A stretch of DNA of 64,000 bases from Roseiarcus sp963758335 (GCA_963758335.1 CAVWVF010000002.1:1178001-1242000), one strand, 5' to 3'. Positions 17,521 through 25,843 are shown, numbered from the stretch's first letter. Numbers and translations: made by a program. Notes: a model not told the origin generated them from the letters alone.

Positions 17521-18852
17521 ATGCGCCTGTGGATCAAGGACCCGCTCGCAATCCTCGCGCCGGACGCGGAGCGCGGGATCGTGGTCGAGGGGTCGCGGAT
17601 CGTCGAATGCGTTCCGCGCGGCAGAGCTCCTGTCGCGCCCTGGAGGTCGACCTTCGACGCCTCGCGCCACGTCATCCTGCCCGGTCTGATCAACGCGCAC
17701 CACCACTTCTACCAGACGCTGACCCGCGCCCATCCGGCCGGCTTCGGGCGGGAGCTCCTTCCCTGGCTCGTGGCGATGGAGCGCGTCTGGGACCGCACGA
17801 CGCCGGAGGCGCTCCGCGTCGCCGTCCGCATGGCGCTCATCGAGCTTCTCCAGTCCGGCTGCACGACGGCGGCCGATCATCACAACCTCTTTCCGCCAGG
17901 CCTCGAACGCGCAGTCGACATCGAGGTCGAGGAGGCGAGAAGACTGGGGCTGCGCATGACGGTCACGCGCGGCTCGATGGGCATTTCGGAGAAGGACGGC
18001 GGGCTGCAGCCCGATTCGATCGTCCAGGATTCCGATGCGATCCTCGAGGACAGCGAGCGGGTTCTCAGGGCTTTCCACGATCCGAGGCGTGGCGCGATGC
18101 TGAGGGTCGCGCTCGCGCCCTGTTCGCCGCTCGCCGTGCCGCAGCGCGTGCTGACCGAATCGGCGAAGCTCGCCGAGCGCTACGACGCCGGCCTGCACTG
18201 TCACCTCTGTCAGTCGCCCGAGGAGGACGCATACGCAATGCAGACGTTCGGCAAGCGCTCGGTCGATCTTCTGGAGGATGCGGGATGGCTCGCCCCGCGA
18301 ACCTGGGTCGCGCACGGCGTGCATTTCAACGACGACGAGATCGTCCGGCTCGGCCGCGCCGGGATCGGCGTCGCGCACTGCGCCGCCTCGGACATGGCGT
18401 TCGGCGTCGGCATATGCCCGACGAAAGATCTGGAGGCGGCCGGCGTCACGATCGGGCTCGGCGTGGACGGCTCGGCCTCGAACAATTCGTCCAACATGAT
18501 GGAGGCGGCGCGACACTCCCTGATGCTTCAGCGCCTGCGCTACGGCCATGCCGCCTTAAGTCCCTACGACGCGCTGCGATGGGCGGCGGAGGGCTCGGCG
18601 CGGTGCCTCGGCCGCGAGGACATCGGCCGCATCGCGCCGGGCCTTGAGGCCGACCTCGCACTCTACAAACTGGACGAGCCGCGCTTTTCCGGCGCGCAGG
18701 ACCCGATCGCGGCGCTCGTGCTCTGCGGCGCCCACCGCGCCGACCGGGTCATGGTCGCCGGCCGCTGGCGCGTGATCGACGGCGCGCCGGAAGGGATCGA
18801 CCTCGGAGCGCTGGTCGCAAAACACAAGGCGGCGGCGCGGGCGTTTGGGTGA
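17521..18852 (+). CDS. Amidohydrolase, 8-oxoguanine deaminase-like
   Basis: A 443-residue metal-dependent deaminase of the amidohydrolase superfamily. Metal ligands are visible: INAHHHFYQTLTRAHP (HxH), AGLHCHLCQSPEEDAYA (His), VAHGVHFNDDE (His) and LGVDGSASNNSSNMM (Asp). The HHFYQTLTR segment and the CHLCQSPEE region resemble guanine/8-oxoguanine deaminases (8-oxoguanine to uric acid plus ammonia) more than cytosine deaminases or chlorohydrolases. The protein is cytoplasmic. The start at 17521 gives MRLWIKDPLAILAPD with normal length for the family. Its divergent neighbour is an ABC binding protein, suggesting uptake of a purine-like compound that this enzyme deaminates. The exact substrate is inferred. 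Confidence 0.8.
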   Translation: MRLWIKDPLAILAPDAERGIVVEGSRIVECVPRGRAPVAPWRSTFDASRHVILPGLINAHHHFYQTLTRAHPAGFGRELLPWLVAMERVWDRTTPEALRVAVRMALIELLQSGCTTAADHHNLFPPGLERAVDIEVEEARRLGLRMTVTRGSMGISEKDGGLQPDSIVQDSDAILEDSERVLRAFHDPRRGAMLRVALAPCSPLAVPQRVLTESAKLAERYDAGLHCHLCQSPEEDAYAMQTFGKRSVDLLEDAGWLAPRTWVAHGVHFNDDEIVRLGRAGIGVAHCAASDMAFGVGICPTKDLEAAGVTIGLGVDGSASNNSSNMMEAARHSLMLQRLRYGHAALSPYDALRWAAEGSARCLGREDIGRIAPGLEADLALYKLDEPRFSGAQDPIAALVLCGAHRADRVMVAGRWRVIDGAPEGIDLGALVAKHKAAARAFG

Positions 18853-18926
18853 CGATGGGTTGGCGATGGATACCTGCTGATGCCCCCTCGCGCTGGGCCC
18901 AGTCGCAACGCCGTCGTCGTCTCCGT

Positions 18927-19343
18927 TCAGGGCAGGAAATCGTCGGCCAGGACTTGCTCAATCGTCCATGGGCAGGTCTCGGGCAGGTGGTAAAGCCCGG
19001 TGTCGAGCAGCGCCTTCTCGCGCGCGACCGTATAGGCCTCTGGCAGATATTCGCCGGGATAAGGTCGCAGCGACGAGTTCTTTTTGATCAGCCTCGCAAT
19101 GCGGCGCCGAGCTTCGAAAATCGAGCCGCGCCAGCTCCCGCACTGCCATTCAGGCTGATATTTCCACTTCAGGAGATGCAGGATCAGGTTCTCGAGTCGG
19201 GCTTCGATCTGGTCGAGGTTGCTGATGCCCAAAGACTCGATTTCCCCCGCCAGATTGTCCCAGTCGAGCGCATTCGACGCCCGACGTCGCAACGCGTCGG
19301 CTTGCTCCTTCGTCCACTCGTAGAGGTCGGATTCGTAGCTCAT
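18927..19343 (-). CDS. DUF29 domain-containing protein
   Basis: A 138-residue helical protein with the family opening YESDLYEWTKEQADALRR, the middle LAGEIESLGISNLDQIEARL and the end LPETCPWTIEQVLADDFLP. DUF29 proteins are frequent in cyanobacteria and Alphaproteobacteria; function is unknown, and they are often mobile or toxin-antitoxin associated. The length is normal for the family and all conserved blocks are present. The start ATG at 19343 is clear. It is convergent with the amidohydrolase gene and stands alone. Confidence 0.85.
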   Translation of the reverse strand: MSYESDLYEWTKEQADALRRRASNALDWDNLAGEIESLGISNLDQIEARLENLILHLLKWKYQPEWQCGSWRGSIFEARRRIARLIKKNSSLRPYPGEYLPEAYTVAREKALLDTGLYHLPETCPWTIEQVLADDFLP

Positions 19344-19492
19344 GCCCCTTTTATCTAGGGCAACGTGCTAGCTTAACAAGCGTCCAGCTAGGCCAAGGTC
19401 AGAGCATCGGTCAGGTTTCCTCGGACGGTCACCTGACGGCGACGCAGGCCGCCTCGCGACGTTCGACCGAGAGGGCGGCATAAGCCACCAGC

Positions 19493-20293
19493 TCAATTCT
19501 CCCCCGCCATGGTCTTCTTGAACCGAGGCAGCTGCTTCTCCTGAGCTTCGATCAAGCGTTCGCGGTAGACGCCGTAGATCGTATCGGTGTCCCTGAGCGT
19601 GACGCCGGCAATGGTGGGCGAGGCGAACACCGGGAGCTCGACGCCGCGATGGGCCAGCTTCTGCGCGGTTTCGGCGATGAGTTCATGCATCATGATCATC
19701 GCGAGAACCGTCGACGAGCCGGCGACCGGCCGGCTCCATCCTTGGATGGGCACGATCGCATCCTCGACCGGCGCGCCGGTGTCGACCACGATATCCGCGG
19801 CGTCCGCCAGACGCTTACCCGAACTGTGGGTGGCCGGCTTGTCGAGATTGGCGCGCGTGGTGATGGCGACCACGATCAGTCCGCGCTTCTTTGCGTAGAG
19901 CGCGGCATCAATTCCTGACGCGTTGCGGCCCGAATGGCCGAAGATCACGATCACGTCGCCTTCTTTGAGGGGCTGGTGATCGAGGAACTTCCCGGCGTAG
20001 CGTTCGGTTCGCTCGAGCCAAAGCAGCTCGCGCACGCCCCCGGCCCCGGCCCCGAGCACGTTGTGCCACATGACGCGGGGATCGGTCAGCGGATTGAAGC
20101 CGACGTAGGAGCCGTAGCGCGGGAAGGCTTCCTGGACCGGGAGCACGGAGTGGCCAGAGCCGTAGAGATGGACGAGCCCCTTGTTTGCGAGCGTGTCGGC
20201 GAAAGCCGAGGACGCCCGGTCGAACGCCTCCGCATTCGCGCTGGCGGACGCCTCCGCGATCTTGATCAGACGGCTTATGTAGAGCGTAGACAT
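19493..20293 (-). CDS. SIS-domain sugar isomerase-like protein (UPF0309 type)
   Basis: A 266-residue protein with one sugar-isomerase (SIS) domain. LANKGLVHLYGSGHSVLPVQ carries the phosphosugar-binding Ser, and VIVIFGHSGRNASGIDAALYA is the second SIS motif. Residues HNVLGAGAGGVRELLWLERT fit the UPF0309 group, thought to act on phosphorylated amino sugars or to sense them; the reaction is not established. It follows the ROK kinase gene by about 110 bases on the same strand. Together with the truncated sugar permease they look like the end of an operon for uptake, phosphorylation and isomerisation of one sugar. Confidence 0.8.
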   Translation of the reverse strand: MSTLYISRLIKIAEASASANAEAFDRASSAFADTLANKGLVHLYGSGHSVLPVQEAFPRYGSYVGFNPLTDPRVMWHNVLGAGAGGVRELLWLERTERYAGKFLDHQPLKEGDVIVIFGHSGRNASGIDAALYAKKRGLIVVAITTRANLDKPATHSSGKRLADAADIVVDTGAPVEDAIVPIQGWSRPVAGSSTVLAMIMMHELIAETAQKLAHRGVELPVFASPTIAGVTLRDTDTIYGVYRERLIEAQEKQLPRFKKTMAGEN

Positions 20294-20407
20294 GGGCGAA
20301 CCTCTCCGTCGGGATTGTCATGCGCCCAGGGTTGGCGGTTGCGCGATCGCGCGCCCGGTCGGGGAACCGCTTAGGGTGCGCTGGGCGATCAGGCAACGTC
20401 CGCTCGC

Positions 20408-21283
20408 TCATGGCCGCCGCCACGCCGCGCCGCGCGTCGCCGCGAAAGCCGCCCCCACCAGGCTCGCCTGGCTGCCGAAGCGCGCCGCTCTCAGTTCGAC
20501 GCCGCGCATGTGTGGCGGGAGCCGACGGACGAGCGCGGACTGGATCAGCGGCCCGAGCATGTCGAGCGCGTCGGCGACGCCGCCGGCAAAGATGATCGCC
20601 TCCGGAGCGAGCAAAGCCACCGCGCCCGCGAGCGCGACGCCGAGGGCGAGCATGGGCGGACGCAGAGCGGCGAGCGCGCGAGGGCTGCCGGCGCGAGCGG
20701 CTTCGATAAGGTCGGTCCCGTCCCGCAGATCCATGCCCGCGGCGATCCGGTCGAGCGTGCGCCCCGAACTGTGCAGCTCGAGCCAGCCGCTCCGTTCGTC
20801 CTCCGGATCGGCGAGGTCGGCGGCGGCCCAGCCGAACGAACATGCGCCACCGCGGCTGCCCCGGACGATCCGCCCGTCGGCGAGCACCGCCGAGCCGATG
20901 CCCGTTCCGACGGCAATGAGCAGCACATCCTTCAGCTCCGCGGCGACGCCAGCCGAAGCCTCGGCCAGCAGCGCGAAATGGGCGTCATTGCCGAGCGCCA
21001 CGTCGACGCCGGGAAAGCAACGAGCGAGGTCGAAGCCGTCGAGGTACGGCAGATTGGGGACCCAGCGGCAGGTCGTCCGCTCGGCCAGCCCCGGGATCGC
21101 AAGACCGAGGCGCGCGGCGCGGTATTGCTCGAGCTGGCTCCTGAGCAGCGCGACGAATTCGTCGAGCGCGCGCGGCGCAGGCCATGCGCCGATCGGGCGG
21201 ACTTCGGCCGGATCGTCGATCGACGCAATCCCCGCGCGACAGCGGGTGCCGCCGAGATCGACGGCGAGAACGCTTTCGCTCAT
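20408..21283 (-). CDS. ROK-family sugar kinase
   Basis: A 291-residue kinase. The phosphate-1 motif is VLAVDLGGTRCRAGIAS, the catalytic region LGNDAHFALLAEA (GND with the base Asp) and the second phosphate motif VLLIAVGTGIGSAVLADGRI. The adenosine motif lies near IIFAGGVADALDMLGPL. The Cys zinc cluster (CxCGxxGCxE) of many ROK proteins is absent; in its place is GACSFGWAAADLA, as in the shorter N-acetylglucosamine/N-acetylmannosamine-type group. The start ATG at 21283 overlaps the stop of the sugar permease stub (ATGA). It probably phosphorylates the sugar brought in by the now broken transporter. Confidence 0.82.
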   Translation of the reverse strand: MSESVLAVDLGGTRCRAGIASIDDPAEVRPIGAWPAPRALDEFVALLRSQLEQYRAARLGLAIPGLAERTTCRWVPNLPYLDGFDLARCFPGVDVALGNDAHFALLAEASAGVAAELKDVLLIAVGTGIGSAVLADGRIVRGSRGGACSFGWAAADLADPEDERSGWLELHSSGRTLDRIAAGMDLRDGTDLIEAARAGSPRALAALRPPMLALGVALAGAVALLAPEAIIFAGGVADALDMLGPLIQSALVRRLPPHMRGVELRAARFGSQASLVGAAFAATRGAAWRRP

Positions 21284-21690
21284 CCGTTGATCCCCGATGC
21301 GACGATCGAATCGGCGAAGAAACGCTGCAAGAGCACGAACAGCAGCACCGGCGGCAAAACCGCCAGCGTGGCGCCGGCCATGACCAGCCCGGTGTTCATC
21401 GCTCCGCGATTGTAGCTGAGGAGCCGCGAGAGCGAGACGACGATCGGATATTGCTCGGTATTGCCCTCGAGCACGGTCAACGGCCAGAGGTAGCTGTTCC
21501 AGTAGTAGACGAAGGCGAACAGGGTCAAAACAGCGAGGGCCGGGAACACCGCCGGCGCCACGATCTGGAATACAATGCGGATTTCGGACGCCCCGTCGAG
21601 TTCGAGCGGCTTCGATCAGTTCGTTCGGGACGCCCTTGATGAACTGCCGCATGAGGAAGACGCCGAAGGCGTTGGCCAAGTTGGGCGGTC
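21280..21690 (-). pseudogene. Carbohydrate ABC transporter permease (MalG-like), 5'-truncated and frameshifted
   Basis: The C-terminal part reads PAVFPALAVLTLFAFVYY, NSYLWPLTVLEG and a last membrane helix, as in MalG-type permeases. The EAA loop continues in another frame upstream (NAFGVFLMRQFIKGVPNEL, then IEAAR). Removing one of the two T at 21601-21602 restores EAARLDGASEIRIVFQIV, so a one-base insertion causes the break. The gene starts abruptly near 21690, with the first three or four membrane helices missing and AT-rich unrelated DNA beyond. The other permease, the binding protein and the ATPase are absent, so the transport part of this sugar operon was deleted. Confidence 0.65.
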
Positions 21691-22150
21691 GATCGGCGTC
21701 GCGCGACGTCCCGGCTCAACGGTTAGCCCGACTTCGCGGATTCGACCGGTCACAAGGCATTTTTTGACCTTTTGCGCTGGCCAAGTATTTGACTTTGCTT
21801 GCATCGATTGCACAGAACCAGCCGAAAACCCGCTGTAGTGAAGACCAACTAAACTCAACTCAAATTCCAAAGCACCACGAATCGTGTCACTGTCGATATT
21901 TATATTCCGCTCGGACGCTTGAGCTTTGCTTTACCAGCCTTGCTGTCGTCGAAACTGCACCTTTGCGGCCCCCCTCTGAAGCTGTCTTGTAGTGAAGACC
22001 TTTTAGGTCAAGTTATTGATTTTATTGACCCAGGAATTCGAAAAACAGCCCAATCCGCGAAGACGGGTTAGCGCGGCAAAACGACGTTGCGCAAGCAGTG
22101 AGCAAGGTCAGTGGGAATAACGCCGACAAGTTCAGCCGTTGTCGAGGCCC
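21691..22150. other. AT-rich intergenic region with short direct repeats
   Basis: About 450 bases between the truncated permease and the next remnant. No frame has good coding character. TGTAGTGAAGACC occurs at 21834-21846 and again at 21988-22000 in the same orientation, 154 bases apart. The region marks the deletion edge of the sugar operon and may be residue of a mobile element, but no transposase text was found. Confidence 0.4.
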
Positions 22151-22159
22151 GTCATGTCC

Positions 22160-22514
22160 TCAAGCATGGGCGAAGACTCGCCAAAGGATCGCCAGCGTCA
22201 TCGCGAGGTTGCAGCCGATCATCCACGTCAGCAGATTCACCCGCCCGTCAATTGCGACGAGTTGCGGCGACCACGAAGGGACGTGTTGTCATGCACGGTT
22301 GTCAGCCCAATCGGGCGTCGAAGCCGTCGAAGCGGTTCTCGTATGCGGCCAGTTCTTCCGCCGCCTTCGCCGCCTTCTCGGGCGAAGCGCCAGCTTCGGC
22401 TATCCGTTGTCGTTTCGTGGACAGGTTCGCGGAGCCCAAGGTCTCCTCCCGTGTTTCCCGGCAACGGCTCTCATCGATCAGCGCGTCGCGCAAAGCCCCC
22501 AGTTGCAGCGCCAT
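22160..22514 (-). pseudogene. Small coiled-coil membrane protein, frameshifted
   Basis: The start (MALQLGALRDALID) is followed by an odd insertion of about 24 residues, then AGASPEKAAKAAEELAAYE with NRFDGFDARLG. In another frame a C-terminal membrane helix follows: VNLLTWMIGCNLAMTLAIL. In intact form this type of small protein (coiled coil plus one C-terminal membrane helix, around 75-90 residues) is common near prophage and mobile regions in Alphaproteobacteria. The insertion and the frame change show that the gene is broken. Function unknown. Confidence 0.5.
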
Positions 22515-22762
22515 CTATCCCTCTCGGTTCATCCCGACCGGACATGTAGCGCGGCGCGCCAATTTAACAAGTCCAGTGAGGCTGAGGAGATTGGAGTGCG
22601 CTGAGCACGGACGCAACCGCAGTCGTCGTCAGCTCATCGCCGTCGCCGCTGTGGCCGCGTCTCTCCTCGCCGCCAGATACTCCCGCAAGCCCCGCTCTCT
22701 CCGCGGCATCATCCAGCGATGGTTCACGCGAAGGTCGCGGCCATAGGGCTTTCTCATAGAAC

Positions 22763-22780
22763 GCCCGTCTCTCGACGGGC
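22763..22780. terminator. Stem-loop, possible terminator for the small membrane protein gene
   Basis: GCCCGTC-TCTC-GACGGGC, a perfect 7-bp stem with a 4-base loop about 45 bases past the 3' end of the minus-strand gene at 22.8 kb. No U-run follows, so the role is uncertain. Confidence 0.35.
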
Positions 22781-22826
22781 TATGCCTTCCCGGGATCGCT
22801 TCGCCGCGCCCGCGATGACGGCTTCG

Positions 22827-23024
22827 CTAGCGCACGTGTTTTCTGGATAGAGTTCGCTCCACATAGCGCCGCAAGATGCGCTCGGCTTTGTAGCCCAGAT
22901 AGGCGCCGATCAGGCCTGCCGGGATCAGGACGAACAGCGCGGAAGAATAGCTCGCGGCGATCGCGACTGCGATCGCGGCGGAGGCCAGCGCCACCCAGGT
23001 CGAAAATTCGGTTGAGCCTTTCAT
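22827..23024 (-). CDS. Small two-helix membrane protein
   Basis: A 65-residue protein with two hydrophobic stretches (WVALASAAIAVAIAASYS and ALFVLIPAGLIGAYLGY) and a basic tail (KAERILRRYVERTLSRKH), so it probably spans the inner membrane twice with the tail inside. The ATG at 23024 is preceded by GAGG at 8 bases. I do not recognise a family. It lies 53 bases downstream of the SDR gene on the same strand and may be transcribed with it. Confidence 0.55.
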   Translation of the reverse strand: MKGSTEFSTWVALASAAIAVAIAASYSSALFVLIPAGLIGAYLGYKAERILRRYVERTLSRKHVR

Positions 23025-23076
23025 TGTCATCCTCGACTGGATCCCGATTGTCTCCGCCGCGTCGGCCTCGAGAAGC

Positions 23077-23847
23077 TCAAAACCCCTCCCCTCCGTCGAC
23101 CGTCAGCACCTGCCCCATGATGTGGCGCGCGCGATCGCTGCAGAGGAACACGACCGCGTCGGCGATGTCGTCGACGTCGGCGATGCGGCGGGCGGGAATG
23201 CTCTCGATCATCGCCCCCTCGTCGAGCCGGCCGGCGCGGAAATCTTCGATCACGCCTTCGGTCGCGACATGGCCGGGAGCCACGGCGTTGACCCGCAGAC
23301 CCTTCGGCGCCCATTCGAGCGCCATCGAGCGGGTCAGGCTGTCGAGCGCCGCCTTCGACGCCGAATAGAGGCCGCAGCCAGGCGCCGGGCGCGCCCCCGC
23401 GATGCTGCTGATGTTGACGATCGCCCCGCCTCGCCCGCGCTCGAAGGCCCACTTGGCGAAGGCGCGCGCGCAATGGAGCGGGCCAGCCAGATTGACCGAC
23501 AGGAACCGCGCCGCCTGCGCCGCGTCCGCATCGATCAAGGGCACGAGCGCGAAATGAGCGGCGTTGTTGACGAGGACGTCGAGCGCGCCGAACCGCTCGA
23601 CCGTCGCCGCCACGATCCGCTCGCAGTCGGCAGGGTTCGCCACATCCGCCGGGACGGCGAGGACAGGCGCCCCGCCTTGTTCCTCGATCAGCGCCGCCGC
23701 ATGGGTCAGCGTCGCCTCCCTGCGCCCGGTGATGGCGACATGCCCGCCGCAGCGGGCGAAGGCGCGGGCGAAGGCGAAGCCGACGCCCGTCCCGCCGCCG
23801 GTGACGATGGCGACCCTTCCGGCGAAGTCGCGCGCGCCGTCGCTCAC
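23077..23847 (-). CDS. Short-chain dehydrogenase/reductase (SDR), classical type
   Basis: A 256-residue NAD(P)-dependent oxidoreductase. The cofactor loop is VAIVTGGGTGVGFAFARAF (TGxxxGxG), the NNAA motif VLVNNAAHFALV, the catalytic Ser in IVNISSIAGARP and the catalytic Tyr-Lys in CGLYSASKAALDSL. The segment after the second strand (ITGRREATL) has Arg residues, which favours NADPH. The C-terminal VLTVDGGEGF is standard for the family. Substrate cannot be read from sequence. It is followed by a small membrane protein gene and preceded by a pair of palindromic repeats. Confidence 0.88.
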   Translation of the reverse strand: MSDGARDFAGRVAIVTGGGTGVGFAFARAFARCGGHVAITGRREATLTHAAALIEEQGGAPVLAVPADVANPADCERIVAATVERFGALDVLVNNAAHFALVPLIDADAAQAARFLSVNLAGPLHCARAFAKWAFERGRGGAIVNISSIAGARPAPGCGLYSASKAALDSLTRSMALEWAPKGLRVNAVAPGHVATEGVIEDFRAGRLDEGAMIESIPARRIADVDDIADAVVFLCSDRARHIMGQVLTVDGGEGF

Positions 23848-23879
23848 CGCGCTGGCCCGTCGCGCTTCCCCTCACCCCG

Positions 23880-23945
23880 GCCCTCTCCCGCAAGCGGGAG
23901 AGGGGGCGCGTGCCCTTCTCCCGCTTGCGGGAGAAGGCGGCGCGG
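23880..23945. repeat. REP-like palindrome pair
   Basis: CTCTCCCGCAAGCGGGAGAG and, about 20 bases on, CTTCTCCCGCTTGCGGGAGAAG: two strong hairpins in tandem followed by a GGCGCGGAGCGCCCGATGAGGG tail. The same CTTCTCCC...GGGAGAAG plus GGC-GCGAAGCGC-CGGATGAGGG architecture recurs near 30.4, 44.4 and 44.6 kb. They lie between genes and may stabilise transcript ends. Confidence 0.65.
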
Positions 23946-23986
23946 AGCGCCCGATGAGGGGTTGAGCTCTGCTGCTGATCCAGTCC

Positions 23987-24298
23987 TCACGGCATCGCCT
24001 GGAAGCGCTTGGCCAGCGCGCTGATCTTGCGCGCCGTCTCGATGTCGAGATCGGTGATCTTCATGCCGGCGTCATGGGTGCAGAACGAGAAGGAGACGAC
24101 GTTGTAGGAATTGTGGAACTCCGGATGATGATTCATCACCTCCGCCTCGATCGCGATCTCGACGATGAAGGCGATCGCGTCGCGGAAGGTTTTCAGCGCG
24201 AAGGTCGCCTCGATGTTGGGCGCCTTGATCGACCAGTCCGGCAATTCGGCCAAAGCGGCGCGGATCTCGGCGTCGCTCAGAATCTTGTAGTGCGCCAT
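23987..24298 (-). CDS. phhB: 4a-hydroxytetrahydrobiopterin dehydratase (pterin-4a-carbinolamine dehydratase)
   Basis: A 103-residue protein with the family fold. The catalytic His pair lies in AEVMNHHPEFHNSYNVV, followed by FCTHDAGMKITDLDIETARK. It dehydrates 4a-hydroxytetrahydrobiopterin to recycle pterin for aromatic amino-acid hydroxylases; some members also act in cofactor salvage. No phenylalanine hydroxylase gene is near. Length and all conserved positions are normal. The start ATG at 24298 is the only sensible one. It sits between the repeat pair and the bestrophin-like gene, all on the minus strand. Confidence 0.85.
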   Translation of the reverse strand: MAHYKILSDAEIRAALAELPDWSIKAPNIEATFALKTFRDAIAFIVEIAIEAEVMNHHPEFHNSYNVVSFSFCTHDAGMKITDLDIETARKISALAKRFQAMP

Positions 24299-24331
24299 GG
24301 ATAGAGCCTCCTTCCTCCGTTGTCCTCGTCT

Positions 24332-25114
24332 TCATTGCGAAGCCGTCTCCGCTCGCGGCTTGTCGAGCTCGACGATCGCCTCTTCGAGCGACGCCGGCGA
24401 AACGCGGACGACGGAGCCAGTATAGGGCTTGTTGAATTCGAGGATGAGAAAGATCGCCAGCCCGACCGACGCCGCGCCGAGAAAGAGCATCGTCACCGCC
24501 ATCGGGTTGAGCTTCGACAGGAGCCCCATGCCCCCGAACATCAGGCACGACCAGGCAGTCACCGCGTAGATCAGCGGCCAGGCGACCGGCGTCGCCGCCT
24601 GCAGCGACATGAGGATCCGCTGCTCGCCGATGAAGCCGTAGTTGCTGCGCGCTGCGGTCAGCAACTCCTTCTGCGCCGGCGTCTTGGGCTCAAGGCTTTC
24701 GAAGAATTTCATCAAATCGCCCATCGCCTTGTAGGACGCATCGTAGGCCTCGGCGCGCGATGTGTCGTCGCCCCAGAACTGCTCGTGCGCCCAGACGAGG
24801 TCGCGCCGCAAGAGTTCGCGGCCCGGATCGCCCTCCGGCCCGTACTGCCGCATCTCGAGATCGAACTCGAGCGCGCGCGCCGCGATCGTCTGCAGCTCGG
24901 TCTGCTGCGTGTTGTAGACGCCGTAGGCCGTCCAGATCAGCAGGCCGAGCACCAGGGCGAGGAGCAGGGTCAGAAGCCCGACGACGCCGCCGATCATGTC
25001 GCGCGAGCGTTCCGCGGTGTGACTCTCGGCCAGCCATCTCTGCAGAAGGAGGCCGACAAGCCCGCTCGCGGCGATAAGCGCGCCGACGATGATCGCTATG
25101 CCGAGCGAATGCAC
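24332..25114 (-). CDS. Bestrophin-like/DUF4239 membrane protein
   Basis: A 260-residue protein with two membrane helices near the N-terminus (IAIIVGALIAASGLVGLLL and DMIGGVVGLLTLLLALVLG) and two near the C-terminus (ATPVAWPLIYAVTAWSCLM and AVTMLFLGAASVGLAIFL), with a soluble helical part between. The ending FILEFNKPYTGSVVRVSPASL is the hallmark of this family in Proteobacteria. Some relatives are described as bestrophin-like channels; the role here is unknown. The frame runs much further upstream through repeat DNA, so I chose the GTG near 25114, which has GGGGAGG just before it; an ATG near 25156 is an alternative. Confidence 0.75.
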   Translation of the reverse strand: MHSLGIAIIVGALIAASGLVGLLLQRWLAESHTAERSRDMIGGVVGLLTLLLALVLGLLIWTAYGVYNTQQTELQTIAARALEFDLEMRQYGPEGDPGRELLRRDLVWAHEQFWGDDTSRAEAYDASYKAMGDLMKFFESLEPKTPAQKELLTAARSNYGFIGEQRILMSLQAATPVAWPLIYAVTAWSCLMFGGMGLLSKLNPMAVTMLFLGAASVGLAIFLILEFNKPYTGSVVRVSPASLEEAIVELDKPRAETASQ

Positions 25115-25194
25115 CTTTGCGCCTCCCCGAGGGCGTGAGGCTTGAAGGCGTGCCATGTTATCGTGCGGGCGTCCAGTTCTCTCATCCTGCGCTC

Positions 25195-25290
25195 GGCGCG
25201 ACCCTCTCCCTCGGGGAGAGGGCTGCCCCCGGGGGGAGGGCCGCCCCGGGGAGAGGGCTGCCCCGGACTTTGATCCGGGGGCGGGTGAGG
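25195..25290. repeat. REP-like repeat cluster
   Basis: Three overlapping C-rich/G-rich arms (CCTCTCCC...GGGAGAGGG, then GGGGAGGG and CCGGGGAGAGGG) and CCCGGACTTTGATCCGGGGG with the tail GCGGGTGAGGG. The class is similar to the other palindromic repeats in the window. It fills the gap between HicB and the bestrophin-like gene. Confidence 0.5.
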
Positions 25291-25369
25291 GGGCTAGGCT
25301 CGTCGCCCCTAAGAACGCTACGGTCACATCGTCGAGCTTCCGATGGATCGTCTCGCTATCGAGTCCTGA

Positions 25370-25648
25370 TCATGCCACCAGCTCGCTCGTTGGCACAAAA
25401 CCGAGCACCGCGCCGCTGGCGAGCGCCGCAGCGATCTCGGGGTCTCGGCGCAAGTCCTCGATCGCGCGCGGTTCGGGAATAGCCTCGCCATCGGCGCGCG
25501 CATCATCGCGCCAAAGGCGAACCGCTTCGACGGCGTTGCGCAAGGCATCCTCGACAGTGCCGCCGGCCGACGTGCAGCCCGGCAGGTCGGGAACGACCAC
25601 ACCGAAGGCGCCGCTTTCGCCATCGATCAACGCGACATAGAAGGCCAT
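25370..25648 (-). CDS. hicB: HicB-family antitoxin
   Basis: A 92-residue antitoxin. The N-terminal half is the HicB partial RNase-H-like fold (FYVALIDGESGAFGVVVPDL with PGCTSAGGTVEDALRNA), followed by a C-terminal helical part (EDLRRDPEIAAALASGAV) that should carry DNA or toxin contacts. It neutralises HicA and represses the operon. Its ATG lies directly after the stop of hicA, so the order is toxin first. Length and motifs are complete, so the module is probably intact. Confidence 0.8.
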   Translation of the reverse strand: MAFYVALIDGESGAFGVVVPDLPGCTSAGGTVEDALRNAVEAVRLWRDDARADGEAIPEPRAIEDLRRDPEIAAALASGAVLGFVPTSELVA

Positions 25649-25843
25649 TCAATTCTCCCATCCCGCGGCCTTGGCAATGGCGCGGGCCACGCCCGCCGAT
25701 AAATTGCGATGGCGTGGTACGATTATCCGCCCCGGCTTGTGCGGATGCTTGTAAACGTCATGCTCGCCGCCAGGCCGGCATTGCCAGCCTTCTCGTTCCA
25801 GGCGCGCCGCGACTTTCAAGCGATTGGTCTCGGCGCGCAGCAT
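25649..25843 (-). CDS. hicA: HicA-family toxin (mRNA interferase)
   Basis: A 64-residue toxin with the double-stranded-RNA-binding-like fold of HicA. The catalytic His lies in RPGGEHDVYKHPHKPGRI, and PRHRNLSAGVARAIAKAAG is the family-typical C-terminal helix. It cleaves mRNA during growth arrest when HicB is lost. The ATG at 25843 (MLRAETNRLKVAARLEREG) is chosen, as the 12 codons upstream in frame do not look like HicA. It abuts hicB without spacing. Confidence 0.78.
   Translation of the reverse strand: MLRAETNRLKVAARLEREGWQCRPGGEHDVYKHPHKPGRIIVPRHRNLSAGVARAIAKAAGWEN

Noticed and set aside
16578..18647. 689-codon + frame across the binding protein and the amidohydrolase
   Set aside because: Antisense to the binding protein and out of frame with the amidohydrolase; no recognisable protein text.
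22098..22746. Overlapping + strand frames of 168 and 211 codons
   Set aside because: The minus strand carries the recognisable small coiled-coil remnant; the + frames show no family text.
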